A stretch of DNA of 36,728 nt from Phocaeicola sartorii JCM 17136 = DSM 21941 (GCF_000614185.1 NZ_BAKM01000040.1:1-36728), one strand, 5' to 3'. Positions 8,575-17,641 are shown, counted from the first letter of the stretch. Numbers and translations are program-made. Notes: generated by a model not told the origin, from the letters alone.

Positions 8575-10218
8575 ATGACTAAAAGTGCATTACAAATTGC
8601 CAGAGCTGCTTATCAGCCCAAACTCCCTAAAGCGTTGAAAGGCGCGGTAAAAGTAAAGGAAGGCGAACCTACCCAGTCTGTTGCAGATCAGGAAGCTATC
8701 AAAGCCTTGTTCCCTAACACTTACGGCATGCCGTTGATCCAGTTCGTTGAAGGCGAATCGGTCAATATGCCTGCTATCAATGTAGGTGTCATCTTGTCTG
8801 GTGGACAGGCTCCCGGCGGACATAACGTTATCTCCGGTTTGTTCGACGGTATCAAGGCATTGAACAAGGACAGCAAGCTGTATGGTTTCATCTTGGGTCC
8901 CGGTGGCTTGGTAGACCATAACTACATGGAACTGACTTCCGATATTATCGACGAATACCGCAATACCGGTGGTTTCGATATCATCGGTTCGGGACGTACT
9001 AAGCTGGAAAAGGAAGAACAGTTTGACAAAGGGCTGGAAATTATCAAGGAATTAGGCATCAAGGCATTGGTAATCATCGGTGGTGACGACTCAAATACGA
9101 ACGCTTGCGTATTGGCGGAATACTATGCTGCGAAGAATTGCGGGGTACAGGTAATCGGTTGTCCGAAGACTATCGACGGTGACTTGAAGAACGAAATGAT
9201 TGAAACTTCTTTCGGCTTCGACACGGCTTGTAAGACTTACTCTGAAGTAATCGGTAACATTCAGCGTGACTGTAACTCGGCCCGCAAATACTGGCATTTT
9301 ATCAAGCTGATGGGACGCTCGGCTTCTCATATCGCTTTGGAATGTGCTTTGCAGGTTCAGCCCAACGTATGTATCGTTTCAGAAGAAGTGGAAGCTAAGA
9401 ACATGTCTTTGGATGATGTCGTTACTTATATTGCCCAGGTGGTGGCTAATCGTGCCGCACAGGGAAACAACTTCGGTACGGTGTTGATTCCTGAAGGTCT
9501 GATCGAGTTCATCCCCGCCATGAAGAGATTGATCGCTGAATTGAACGACTTCCTGGCTGCTAACGCGTCAGAATTCGCATTGATCAAGAAATCTCACCAA
9601 CGTGAATATATCATCTCCAAGCTTTCTAAGGAAAACTCGGAAATTTATGCTTCTCTGCCCGAAGGCGTTGCACGTCAGCTTACTTTGGATCGTGACCCGC
9701 ACGGAAACGTACAGGTGTCACTGATTGAGACAGAAAAACTGTTGTCGGACATGGTAGCCGTTAAATTGGCTCAGTGGAAGGAAGAAGGCAAATATGTAGG
9801 CAAATTCGCCGCACAGCATCACTTCTTCGGTTACGAAGGACGTTGCGCCGCTCCGTCTAACTTCGATGCCGACTATTGCTACTCATTGGGTTACACGGCT
9901 TCTATGCTGATTGCCAATGGCAAGACCGGTTATATGTCTTCTGTACGCAATACGACTGCTCCTGCCGAAGAATGGATTGCAGGTGGTGTGCCTATCACAA
10001 TGATGATGAACATGGAACGTCGTCACGGTGAGATGAAGCCGGTTATCCAGAAAGCGCTGGTGAAACTGGATGGTGCTCCTTTCAAGGCGTTCGCCGCACA
10101 GCGTGAGCGTTGGGCTGTTGAGACAGACTATGTATATCCGGGCCCTATCCAGTACTTCGGTCCTACAGAAGTTTGCGACCAGGCAACCAAGACCTTGCAG
10201 CTGGAACAAGGAAAATAA
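8575..10218 (+). CDS. pfp: diphosphate--fructose-6-phosphate 1-phosphotransferase
   Basis: A 547-aa pyrophosphate-dependent phosphofructokinase. It reversibly phosphorylates fructose-6-phosphate to fructose-1,6-bisphosphate using PPi, in cytoplasmic glycolysis or gluconeogenesis. It matches the long (about 550 aa) PfpB-type subfamily. The nucleotide/PPi loop appears as ILSGGQAPGGHNV. GGDDSN (about residues 169-174) carries the Asp that marks PPi rather than ATP use. PKTIDGDL (about residues 197-204) carries the Lys diagnostic of PPi enzymes and the catalytic Asp. The start is ATG 8575. The gene is followed by a perfect 13-bp terminator, so it is probably monocistronic. Codon use is that of a highly expressed gene. 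Confidence 0.96.
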   Translation: MTKSALQIARAAYQPKLPKALKGAVKVKEGEPTQSVADQEAIKALFPNTYGMPLIQFVEGESVNMPAINVGVILSGGQAPGGHNVISGLFDGIKALNKDSKLYGFILGPGGLVDHNYMELTSDIIDEYRNTGGFDIIGSGRTKLEKEEQFDKGLEIIKELGIKALVIIGGDDSNTNACVLAEYYAAKNCGVQVIGCPKTIDGDLKNEMIETSFGFDTACKTYSEVIGNIQRDCNSARKYWHFIKLMGRSASHIALECALQVQPNVCIVSEEVEAKNMSLDDVVTYIAQVVANRAAQGNNFGTVLIPEGLIEFIPAMKRLIAELNDFLAANASEFALIKKSHQREYIISKLSKENSEIYASLPEGVARQLTLDRDPHGNVQVSLIETEKLLSDMVAVKLAQWKEEGKYVGKFAAQHHFFGYEGRCAAPSNFDADYCYSLGYTASMLIANGKTGYMSSVRNTTAPAEEWIAGGVPITMMMNMERRHGEMKPVIQKALVKLDGAPFKAFAAQRERWAVETDYVYPGPIQYFGPTEVCDQATKTLQLEQGK

Positions 10219-10246
10219 TTTTTTCTTATTCCTATAAAATATAAAG

Positions 10247-10292
10247 AAAACCCATCGGGGCTGATTGTAAAACCATTCTCCCGATGGGTTTT
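10247..10292 (+). terminator. rho-independent terminator of pfp
   Basis: AAAACCCATCGGG (10247-10259) pairs perfectly with CCCGATGGGTTTT (10280-10292), so the 3' arm ends in the T-run. It lies 28 bp after the pfp stop codon. Confidence 0.88.
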
Positions 10293-10342
10293 GTTGCATG
10301 GTCTGCGGAAGCAGGTAAAGAAAAACAATTAAATAGGATAAA

Positions 10343-11209
10343 ATGGTAAGAACGAAAAGCACACGTCCTGCTGCTGTTAAGAAAAAGACAGCCGCGAAAC
10401 CTGTCCGCCGGACTACACAGCGGAAGGTGAAAAAGAAACCGCAAAGACAGATGCCGCCATGGCTCCGGTATGTCATTGCGGCTGTCGTTGCTTTTTTGTT
10501 CCTTGCCGCTTTTTATTATTTCTTCATTCGCCCTTATTCTTATCGTTGGAAGCCTTGCTATGGCTTTAAGGCATACGGGGTGTGCATGCCTTCGGGGTTC
10601 GGAGTGCATGGCATCGATGTCTCCCACCATCAGGGTGTCATAGACTGGAGGATGCTGGCGCAGACCCGGCAGGGAAAGTTCCCCATTCGCTTTGTCTTTA
10701 TGAAGGCTTCGGAGGGAGGGGATTATGGAGACAAGGTTTTCCAGGCTAATTTTGATTCGGCGAGAACACACGGCTTCATCCGGGGGGCTTATCATTTTTA
10801 CAATCCGAAGACCGATCCCATCCGTCAGGCCGATTTCTTTATCAACTCCGTCCGGCTGGATTCGGGCGATCTTCCTCCCGTGCTCGATATTGAGAAGAGG
10901 GGCAATGACGAGAACCAGCTTCGCCGTGACCTGAAACGGTGGCTGGACAAAATAGAGCAGCACTACAAAGTGAAGCCCATTCTTTATACTTCTTATAAGT
11001 TCAAGACCCGTTACCTGAACGATTCCGTTTTTAATTCTTATCCCTACTGGATAGCTCATTATTATGTGGATTCGGTGGAATACAAGGGGGAGTGGAAATT
11101 CTGGCAGCATACGGATGTGGGTACATTGCCGGGCATTCGCGGAAAGGTGGACTTGAATATTTTCAACGGCTCGCTGGAGGAATTGCAATGGATGACACTG
11201 AAGAAATAA
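10343..11209 (+). CDS. membrane-anchored GH25 lysozyme-like protein
   Basis: A 288-aa glycoside hydrolase family 25 muramidase, expected to cut the MurNAc-GlcNAc bond of peptidoglycan. A very basic N-terminal tail (residues 1-38, Lys/Arg-rich) precedes one transmembrane helix (about 42-62), so the enzyme should be inner-membrane anchored and face the periplasm. The GH25 barrel begins with GIDVSHHQG (about residue 91) and contains VFMKASEG and GAYHFY. LDIE (about 180-183) carries the catalytic Asp and Glu. PILYTSYKF and KFWQHTD follow, ending in VDLNIFNGS. The start is ATG 10343. It lies downstream of the pfp terminator. Remodelling during growth is more likely than bacteriolysis; that is inference. 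Confidence 0.92.
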   Translation: MVRTKSTRPAAVKKKTAAKPVRRTTQRKVKKKPQRQMPPWLRYVIAAVVAFLFLAAFYYFFIRPYSYRWKPCYGFKAYGVCMPSGFGVHGIDVSHHQGVIDWRMLAQTRQGKFPIRFVFMKASEGGDYGDKVFQANFDSARTHGFIRGAYHFYNPKTDPIRQADFFINSVRLDSGDLPPVLDIEKRGNDENQLRRDLKRWLDKIEQHYKVKPILYTSYKFKTRYLNDSVFNSYPYWIAHYYVDSVEYKGEWKFWQHTDVGTLPGIRGKVDLNIFNGSLEELQWMTLKK

Positions 11210-11219
11210 GGAGGCATGG

Positions 11220-11251
11220 TTTGTTGTTCTTGAAAACTTTCCCTATATTTG
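11220..11251 (+). promoter_or_regulatory. Bacteroidetes promoter of the yccF-type gene
   Basis: TTTG (11220-11223), a 20-bp spacer, then TATATTTG (11244-11251) match the sigma-ABfr consensus exactly. The ATG at 11256 lies only four bases after the -7 element, so transcription should begin at or next to the start codon (leaderless or nearly so). Confidence 0.75.
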
Positions 11252-11255
11252 CTTT

Positions 11256-11624
11256 ATGAACTTACTACTCAATATTCTTTGGCTGATTTGCGGCGGATTT
11301 CTGATCTGCGTGGAATATATCCTTTCCAGCCTGTTGCTGATGGTGACCATCATCGGCATTCCTTTCGGTTTCCAGACCTTGAAGTTGTCCATGCTGGCTC
11401 TTTGCCCTTTTGGGCGGGAAGTGCGCAGTTGTCCCGGTGACGGCGGATGCCTCAGTGTGTTGATGAATATCATCTGGATATTTGTGGGAGGAATCTGGAT
11501 TAGTCTCTCGCATCTGGCGTTCGGGGTGTTGCTCTGCATCACCATCATCGGTATTCCGTTCGGACTGCAACATTTCAAGCTGGCGGGTTTGGCGCTTACT
11601 CCTTTCGGAAAGGAGATTGTGTAA
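11256..11624 (+). CDS. YccF domain-containing membrane protein
   Basis: A 122-aa integral inner-membrane protein built from two copies of the YccF unit. Each unit has a hydrophobic helix pair containing TIIGIPFG (VTIIGIPFGFQTLKL, then ITIIGIPFGLQHFKL), followed by a short segment ending LxPFGxE. Length and internal duplication match the family; its role is not established. The start at ATG 11256 is set by an exact promoter immediately upstream. The gene converges on prmA, with a terminator hairpin between them. Confidence 0.9.
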   Translation: MNLLLNILWLICGGFLICVEYILSSLLLMVTIIGIPFGFQTLKLSMLALCPFGREVRSCPGDGGCLSVLMNIIWIFVGGIWISLSHLAFGVLLCITIIGIPFGLQHFKLAGLALTPFGKEIV

Positions 11625-11726
11625 CTATTATATTCCGACAGGATCATTTTGTGACTCCGGATGGAGGATTTTTATGTATGTTTATCCCTGTCTTACCTGG
11701 TTCTAATTTTCGGACAGAAAAACAAA

Positions 11727-11762
11727 AGGACAAAAGAGAGAGATACTCTGTTCTTTTGTCCT
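11727..11762 (-). terminator. terminator between yccF-type gene and prmA
   Basis: AGGACAAAAGA (11727-11737) pairs with TCTTTTGTCCT (11752-11762). On the minus strand the stem is followed by TTTGTTTTTCTG, favouring termination of the prmA transcript, about 80 bp past its stop. Confidence 0.6.
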
Positions 11763-11840
11763 CCAATAGATCAATATCAATCTTGTGTGATGAGTGATGA
11801 TCCCATCATTTTATTACGGATTGCCCTATTTGAAAGGGTC

Positions 11841-12686
11841 TTATTTCATGATAAGCTTCACAGCTGCCCAGTTGTTCTTTTCCCGATGATGCACGAATTC
11901 CATTCCCAGACTTTCCGCTTTCTCGCGGATAAAAGGAATATCCTGCACATAGAATCCGCTCATGAAGATTTCCGATCCCGGATGCATGCAGGCGGCATAC
12001 CAGGGAAGGTCAGCCAGAAGAATATTCCGGTTGATGTTCGCGATAATCACATCAAACGGCGGGCGTCCTTCCAGCAGACGGGCGTCACCCAGTTCCACGG
12101 TGATGTTGTCTATTTGGTTAAGTGTTATGTTGTCTCTTGAATTGTTGACGCACCAGTCGTCAATGTCAATGGCTGTCACGGGGCCGGCTCCGCGCATGGA
12201 GGCCAGGATGGCGAGAATGGAGGTGCCGCATCCCATGTCCAATACCGATTTCCCTTTCAGATCGGCATCCAGCAGTTCGCTGATAATGGAACTGGTTGTT
12301 TCATGATGTCCTGTGCCGAAAGCCATCTGCGGATTGATCAGTATTTCATACTCAGTCTTCGGAGTATCTTTGTGGAACGTGCTGTGAATGCAGCAACGGT
12401 CACCGATGACGATGGGCTGGAAGAAATTCTTCTCCCATTCCTCGTTCCAGTTTTTGTCCTCTGCTTCTTTCACGGTGTATTCCACTGTGGTGCCGGGCAG
12501 GGGGAAACCTGCAACCATTTCTTTCAACGCTTCCTCGTCGAACAACTCCTGTTGGATATAGGCCTGTATGCCTCCTTCGCATTCCACAAAGCTTTCAAAG
12601 CCTATTTCTCCCGCCAGTGCGGACACTACATCGTTCACGGTCTCATTGCAGGGATGTGTGGCAAAGGTTACTTCTAAATATTTCAT
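11841..12686 (-). CDS. prmA: ribosomal protein L11 methyltransferase
   Basis: A 281-aa SAM-dependent methyltransferase that trimethylates ribosomal protein L11 in the cytoplasm. The N-terminal L11-recognition domain spans about residues 1-110. The Rossmann methyltransferase core starts at KSVLDMGCGTSILAILA (SAM-binding glycine loop, about residues 144-160), with the acidic ribose-binding residue in AIDID. The family's catalytic-loop signature ANINRNIL follows the DVII strand. Length is typical. It begins 11 bp after the stop of a glutaredoxin-like gene in the same direction, so the two are probably co-transcribed. Confidence 0.95.
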   Translation of the reverse strand: MKYLEVTFATHPCNETVNDVVSALAGEIGFESFVECEGGIQAYIQQELFDEEALKEMVAGFPLPGTTVEYTVKEAEDKNWNEEWEKNFFQPIVIGDRCCIHSTFHKDTPKTEYEILINPQMAFGTGHHETTSSIISELLDADLKGKSVLDMGCGTSILAILASMRGAGPVTAIDIDDWCVNNSRDNITLNQIDNITVELGDARLLEGRPPFDVIIANINRNILLADLPWYAACMHPGSEIFMSGFYVQDIPFIREKAESLGMEFVHHREKNNWAAVKLIMK

Positions 12687-12697
12687 GCTGTTTTGGT

Positions 12698-12957
12698 TTA
12701 TTCTATTACTTTACGGAGCAATGCCTCCATTTCATTCTTGAAGATTCCCGCTTCATGCACTTTCACGCCGTCCACATAGAAGGTGGGGACGTAATAATAA
12801 TCGTACTGGTCGGCCAGTTCGGACTGTTGGGTTTCTTCTATCATTCTATCTCTATGGGGCGGAATTCGGGATGTTCTTCTTTCAGTTCTTCAATGTAGCG
12901 CAACGCTTTCTTGCAGAACGGGCATCTTTCCTGATAAAACAATTTCACTGGTTTCAT
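12698..12957 (-). CDS. glutaredoxin / thioredoxin-like protein (frameshifted)
   Basis: A small cytoplasmic thioredoxin-fold protein, about 86 aa once repaired. From ATG 12957 it reads MKPVKLFYQERCPFCKKALR, with a CPFC dithiol active site at about residues 12-15, typical of glutaredoxins. The frame stops after PIEIE near 12845. In the next frame it resumes as MIEETQQSELADQYDYYYVP, then TFYVDGVKVHEAG, and ends at the TAA at 12698. The YYYVPTF segment supplies the cis-Pro that the fold requires. Restoring one A (AAA read as AA) rejoins the halves. It sits 11 bp upstream of prmA. It probably reduces disulfides; its partner is unknown. Confidence 0.78.
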
Positions 12958-13327
12958 GATGGGTACATATTTTTAGGTTTATATTTCTTCGCACACCGGC
13001 ATATCCATCCCTTTTTAAAGGGTAGTGTCAAAGATAACTTCTTTTCGTTACTTTCACAAACAAACCATCCGGCTTTTTGTTTCACACTGTTTTTTCTTGC
13101 TATAAGGTTGGATGCGGAAATAATTCAATTGGCATTTTTCCCTTCTCCGGTTTCTTTTTTCCGGTTTCAGCATCTTTTTCTTGCTTTTCTTTCTTGTAAT
13201 CTCTAAATTTGAAACAGAGTTGAAAGAATCGTTAACTTAATGATAAATTTGTTTAATTTATGTAGGACGTATTCTTGAATCAGTTCTAAAGACAGGGGAT
13301 AATGAATCACTTAAAAGGGAATAGATT
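12958..13327. promoter_or_regulatory. 370-bp divergent intergenic region with candidate AraC-gene promoters
   Basis: No gene is supported here. Two exact -7 elements face the AraC-type gene: TAAATTTG at 13204-13211 and again at 13244-13251. Weak -33 candidates lie upstream (CTTG at 13180-13183, 20-bp spacer; GTTG at 13219-13222, 21-bp spacer). The first would give a leader of roughly 110 nt and the second about 70 nt. I could not identify a minus-strand promoter for the glutaredoxin-like gene. Confidence 0.4.
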
Positions 13328-14202
13328 ATGAGTTTATTTTATAAAGAAGAACACACTACTTGTTATCATTACACAATGCTTGCATCTGCAAACTTTCAGA
13401 TACTTCATTTTAACGTGAGCCATTTGCCGCAGCTGATAGAGGTGGACCGGTCGGTATTGATTTTCCTTTTGTCCGGCGAGGCGCGGGTTACTTGTAACAA
13501 CTATAGAGACCGGCATCAGCGTGAGGGGGAAATGCTGCTGCTTCCCTGTAACAGTTGCTGTTACGTTAAAATAATAAAAGAATGCACTATTATAAGCTGC
13601 TCGTTTCTGCCCAACGTTGATTTTTGCAGCAGCTTTTCGTTCCATGATCTGGCCAGGTATATACCGGAAAATTATAGCTATGATTTCCCGTGCTGCCTGT
13701 ACGCGAGAGGGTGGCCCAATGCATGACCTTGCTGAGGCAATGTTTGCAGGATGGGGTGAGTTGCGCTCATTACCACACGTTGAAAGAGCGGGAACTGTTC
13801 ATCCTGCTGCGTGCCTATTATAGTAAGGAAGAGCTGGCGGTCTTTTTCTTTCCTTTACTGGGAAAGGATGTGGACTTTAAAGATATGGTGCTGATGAATT
13901 ACCGTTCTGTCCGGCATATCAATGAATTTGCGGAATTGGCCCACATGAGTACGGACACTTTCAAGCGTCGTTTTAAAGATGCTTTTGGCGAGCCTGTGCA
14001 CAAATGGATGACTCAGCGTAAAGCGGAATTGATATACAGGGACATTGTGCTGGGACAGAAAACATTTGCGGAGATATCTATAGAACATGACATGTCCTCG
14101 CAAGCTTATTTGAGTACTTTTTGTAAACGGCATTTTGGCGATACACCGCAGAATTTGAGGGAAAGCAGTTCGTTTGATACGGTTTTAAATTTACGAACTT
14201 AG
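13328..14202 (+). CDS. AraC-family transcriptional regulator (frameshifted)
   Basis: An AraC/XylS-type regulator, about 291 aa once repaired. The N-terminal half is a cupin-like sensing domain (LIFLLSGEARVTCNN, then REGEMLLLPCNSCCYV). The C-terminal half has the two helix-turn-helix units, roughly FAELAHMSTDTFKRRFKDAF and FAEISIEHDMSSQAYLSTFC, with the family ending RHFGDTPQNLR. The frame breaks at about 13690: YDFP continues in the next frame as VLPVRERVAQ, and restoring one G (CCGG read as CCG) joins them as YDFPVLPVRERV. It lies 175 bp upstream of the fimbrial operon in the same direction and is the natural candidate for its regulator, which is inference from position. Confidence 0.82.
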
Positions 14203-14276
14203 TCTTGTTTGCGCTGAAATTGTAAACCTTTGCACCAAAATGATAAGTCTTGCTTGACTGGAAACAAGTAATTTTG
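14201..14276 (+). promoter_or_regulatory. candidate fimbrial operon control region
   Basis: An exact -7 element TAATTTTG lies at 14269-14276, about 100 bp before the first fimbrial-operon ATG. No well-spaced TTTG is seen, which would fit a promoter needing an activator. Upstream, AGTCTTG followed by a pyrimidine and TTG occurs twice as a direct repeat, at 14201-14211 and 14246-14256, 45 bp apart (about four helical turns). Direct repeats are the usual arrangement for AraC-type operators. I found no flanking inverted repeats of the kind that border invertible promoters. Confidence 0.35.
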
Positions 14277-14377
14277 CCGGCGGGGAATAGAAAGAGAATC
14301 GCATCGTCTTTTCTTAGGTGACATGAGGGTCTCTGATAGACTGTTCGGATCTTTCTCCAGACTATAAAATACGGTAA

Positions 14378-14914
14378 ATGAGAAGAATTTATATTGTTTC
14401 AGTGTTAGCGGTTGCGCTGTTTGTGGTCAAGACATCGGCGCAGAATACAGCGGTCAAAATCAATGGACTTTACGGGCTGGCTACGACTTTGAATGCCGGT
14501 GTGGAGATGGCCTTGAATGATCAAATGACTGTGGAACTGGCTGCCGCCTACAATCCTTGGACCTTCAGCGGCGGCAAGAAGATGCGCTTCTGGCTGGTAC
14601 AGCCCGAAGCGAAATACTGGTTTTGTGAAAAGTATGAAGGACATTTTGCCGGGGTTCATCTTCATGGGGCGCAATATTTCGGAGGATTCGGCAAGAAACG
14701 TTACGATGGTTATCTGGCGGGAGGAGGCTTCACTTATGGCTACGACTGGATACTTTCCCCTCACTGGAATCTTGAGGCGGCTTTGGGCATAGGCTATGCT
14801 CATCTTTGGTATAAGGAAAGCGAGCGCATTCCTTGTCTGAAATGTTATGAGCGCAAGCGTAAGAATTATTTCGGACCTACCAAGGCGGCGGTATCCATTG
14901 TTTATCTTTTTTAA
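14378..14914 (+). CDS. DUF3575 domain outer-membrane protein
   Basis: A 178-aa exported protein with a signal peptide (MRRIYIVSVLAVALFVVKTSAQ) and a body of alternating amphipathic strands rich in Tyr, Trp and Gly, ending in an aromatic-hydrophobic strand (VSIVYLF). This is typical of a small outer-membrane beta-barrel and of the DUF3575 family found at the head of Bacteroidales fimbrial operons. It probably sits in the outer membrane and helps assemble or hold the fimbrial base; the exact role is not established. It is the first gene of the co-directional fimbrial set, and the next gene starts within a few bases of its stop. Confidence 0.82.
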   Translation: MRRIYIVSVLAVALFVVKTSAQNTAVKINGLYGLATTLNAGVEMALNDQMTVELAAAYNPWTFSGGKKMRFWLVQPEAKYWFCEKYEGHFAGVHLHGAQYFGGFGKKRYDGYLAGGGFTYGYDWILSPHWNLEAALGIGYAHLWYKESERIPCLKCYERKRKNYFGPTKAAVSIVYLF

Positions 14915-14919
14915 ACTTG

Positions 14920-16701
14920 ATGTGGCGTATGGGAAAGAAGAAATATTTATATGGTCTGGCTTTAGGGCTTGTGGCAGGAGGATTGTTTGCCGGATGTGCT
15001 GTCACCGGACAGCCGTTGTCAGAGAGAAGAATGACCTCCGGCCCGTATATCCTGACGCCTGACAGCACCAACCGGCTGCAACTGGATTTTGTCTTTCATA
15101 TTCCGGAAAACTATATAAAGAAGAGAAACCGGCTGATTGTCACGCCGCAATTATGTCATGGATCGGAAGTGAAAGAGGAGTATCTGCCGGTGGTGCTGGA
15201 CGCGCCTGTCTTCCGTCAGAAAATGCTTCGAAAGCAAGTGCTGGAGCAGGAGACCGATCCTTATGAGGCATGCGTACGGAAGCCGGAACGGGGAAATCAA
15301 GCCTTTCACTTGCCTTACAGGCAGACGGTACAGTTGCCCGAAGGAGTGGAGAACGGACGGATAGTGGCGGTGGTCACTACAGATGGATGCGGGGCTTGTA
15401 CAGGGTTGGATACGGTTGAGGTCGCCTTTGTTCAGAATCTGGTCCCATTGACGGAGGACACATGGCGTCTGCCGGTTGAAAAGCGGGAGTTTGTGGTGCG
15501 TCCCAAAGTAAGGGAAGGAAGTGGGGAAGCCCGGTTACAGTTTGCTATCAATCAGTCGGATATAGACCTGTCAATGGGGGATAACCGTCAGGAAATGGAG
15601 GGGATGCTTCATACCTTGCAGCCGATTGTGGAGGATACGCTGGCGGTGCTTGATGCCGTCACTATCACAGGGCTGGCTTCTGCCGACGGTTCGTCAGCAT
15701 ACAATACGGCACTGGCACGTAACCGTGCTCTGTCCGCAAAGAATTGGCTTGCCGGAGAGTTGGATCTGGATGCTGCCGGGCGGCAGGTGTTCCGTGTCAG
15801 CTCCCGTCCCGAAGGGTGGCAGCCGGTACTGCTGGCCATGACTGCCGCCGGAGACAAAGACTCGGTGGCGGTAAAGAATATACTGGAGACTTATGGAGAC
15901 AAGGACGAGGATGTGCACGAACGGTATATCCGCCGCCTTCCCTGCTGGAACCGTATCAAGAAAGAGTATTTACAAAAGGACCGGAAGGTGGCTTATATCT
16001 ATACATATACGATGAAAAGTTTTACAACCGATGCTCAGTTGCTTGCTTTGTACGAGTCTCGTCCCGATGCTTTCAATGAAGAAGAGTTGTTGCGGGTAGC
16101 GGCTTTGAAAAAGGGCGGGGAGGAAAAGATGGAAGTATATCGTACCATTCTTACCTACTTCCCCCAGTCGGAAGCGGCGGCTAGTGATTATGCCTCTATT
16201 TTGATCAATGAGGGGAGATTGAAGGAAGCCAGAGAGGTGTTGACCTCCTTGGCGAAACATTCGCCCCTGGTGACAAACATGCTGGCGGCTACCCATGCGT
16301 ATGCCCATGATTATGAGAAGGCGGCGGAGCTGCTTCAGAATATCGACTTGCCTTCTGCCAAATACAACCTGGGGCTGGTCAAGGCGCGTCAGAGGAAACT
16401 GCATGAGGCTTATGCGCTGCTCAAACCGTTTGTCGACCTGAACAGTGCCATCATAGCGCTCAGTGTGAATGAGAACAACCAGGCGGAGAAAGTGCTGGAG
16501 CGGCTGGACGACGAGTCTTGCAAGGCGGAGTATGTCCGTGCGCTGCTGGCGGCCCGTTTACATAAGAGGAGTGAGTTTTACAACCACCTGGAGGCGGCGT
16601 GCCGTGACAACCGTCTGCGTAAGCGTGCGGTCGATGAGCCCGACTTTGTACCCTATAAAAAAGACAACCGGTTCAGGATGCTGGTTCATAGAAAACACTA
16701 A
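14920..16701 (+). CDS. DUF3868 / OmpA-like lipoprotein of the fimbrial operon
   Basis: An outer-membrane lipoprotein of about 593 aa. The signal peptide ends in the lipobox LFAGC. ATG 14929 (MGKKKYLYGLALG) is an equally good start. An N-terminal beta-rich DUF3868-like domain (to about residue 190) is followed by an OmpA-like domain containing ITGLASADGSSAYNTALARN and RALSAKNWL, the peptidoglycan-binding-type signature. A helical C-terminal half (from about residue 380) looks like tetratricopeptide repeats (YPDAFNEEELLRVAA-type pairs, then LTSLAKHSPLV and YNLGLVKARQRKLHEAYALL). It probably tethers the fimbrial base to the cell envelope. Placed 5 bp after the DUF3575 gene, it is part of the same transcript. 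Domain names rest on pattern recognition. Confidence 0.82.
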   Translation: MWRMGKKKYLYGLALGLVAGGLFAGCAVTGQPLSERRMTSGPYILTPDSTNRLQLDFVFHIPENYIKKRNRLIVTPQLCHGSEVKEEYLPVVLDAPVFRQKMLRKQVLEQETDPYEACVRKPERGNQAFHLPYRQTVQLPEGVENGRIVAVVTTDGCGACTGLDTVEVAFVQNLVPLTEDTWRLPVEKREFVVRPKVREGSGEARLQFAINQSDIDLSMGDNRQEMEGMLHTLQPIVEDTLAVLDAVTITGLASADGSSAYNTALARNRALSAKNWLAGELDLDAAGRQVFRVSSRPEGWQPVLLAMTAAGDKDSVAVKNILETYGDKDEDVHERYIRRLPCWNRIKKEYLQKDRKVAYIYTYTMKSFTTDAQLLALYESRPDAFNEEELLRVAALKKGGEEKMEVYRTILTYFPQSEAAASDYASILINEGRLKEAREVLTSLAKHSPLVTNMLAATHAYAHDYEKAAELLQNIDLPSAKYNLGLVKARQRKLHEAYALLKPFVDLNSAIIALSVNENNQAEKVLERLDDESCKAEYVRALLAARLHKRSEFYNHLEAACRDNRLRKRAVDEPDFVPYKKDNRFRMLVHRKH

Positions 16702-16716
16702 AGACGGTTAGAGAGG

Positions 16717-17601
16717 ATGAAAAAGATGGTTGGTATGCTTCTTGGGTTGATGCTGGTGTGCTGTTCGTGCCTGCGCGATGAGATACGTCCCTGTCCGCCT
16801 TTGCAGGTAAGCATCGGGGTAAAGGACAAGAACTATTTCAATGTGGACGATGTGGAAAGACAGGGGCTTGCCTCCCGGCTGGATGAGGATTTGCCTTTCC
16901 GTAGCTATGTATCTACGCTTTACTGTGCTTTGTATGAGCTGGAAAGTGGCGAAAAGGTGGAGGTGAAGCCTCACATGGAGGTGGACAATGAGGAGAAGAT
17001 ACAGCGGATTACCTTTTCGGATCGGTTGCCGTTTGGTAGGTACCGGATGGTGGTATGGGGGAACTTGCGTGACGAGCGTCCGCTGGAAGGCGATGCTACC
17101 GATGCTTGTCTGGAAGAGCACGACGCCTCTTTGCAGGATATTTATGTGGCGGCGGACACGCTGGAGTATGGCTATGCCGCCTACCGCCATACGGTGGAGC
17201 TGGAGAGAACCAAAGGAAAACTGATTGTGTTGGCGGAGAATATGCCTTTTCCGGTGGCAGCTTCGGTCAAGGAGGTCAGCCAAGTGTATAGTTTTGTGCA
17301 AAGCGATTTGCAATATGACGAGGCGATTACCCACCGGACGCATACGCCGTGGGAAGATCCGTACCGGATGCTCACCGAAACGCTGATGGGACCTTCCGTA
17401 GAGGAGGACCGGTCGGTGTTGGAAGTGGACTTTCTTCCGGAAGAACCCGGAGGGGGAAGGGCGTCGCCGGAAAATATCCATATCACGATAAACCGCAATG
17501 AACTGGCGGTGGTGAAGTATGTATTTACAGGCAAGGGGTTTGAAATATACGTATTGGTGAACGACCGGTGGGAAGCGCAACATAATATGGATATAGATTG
17601 A
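16717..17601 (+). CDS. FimB/Mfa2-family fimbrial anchor lipoprotein
   Basis: A 294-aa lipoprotein with a Cys-rich lipobox (MLVCCSCLRDE, lipidated Cys at about 15-18). It matches the Mfa2/FimB family, which anchors and limits the length of type V fimbriae by capping the base of the rod at the outer membrane. The body is two transthyretin-like beta-sandwiches: YVSTLYCALYELESGE and RYRMVVWGNL in the first, FEIYVLVNDRW in the second. The last residues, VNDRWEAQHNMDID, resemble the C terminus of the following pilin. It starts 15 bp after the OmpA-like gene and ends 40 bp before the pilin gene, the order expected of anchor then rod. Confidence 0.88.
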   Translation: MKKMVGMLLGLMLVCCSCLRDEIRPCPPLQVSIGVKDKNYFNVDDVERQGLASRLDEDLPFRSYVSTLYCALYELESGEKVEVKPHMEVDNEEKIQRITFSDRLPFGRYRMVVWGNLRDERPLEGDATDACLEEHDASLQDIYVAADTLEYGYAAYRHTVELERTKGKLIVLAENMPFPVAASVKEVSQVYSFVQSDLQYDEAITHRTHTPWEDPYRMLTETLMGPSVEEDRSVLEVDFLPEEPGGGRASPENIHITINRNELAVVKYVFTGKGFEIYVLVNDRWEAQHNMDID

Positions 17602-17641
17602 CTATAACAGTTCATTTCATTTATAACTAAAAAATAAAAGT

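Noticed and set aside
14203..14377. Invertible promoter upstream of the fimbrial operon
   Set aside because: Phase-variable promoters in this group are flanked by inverted repeats. I looked for a pair of 10 bp or more here and found none.
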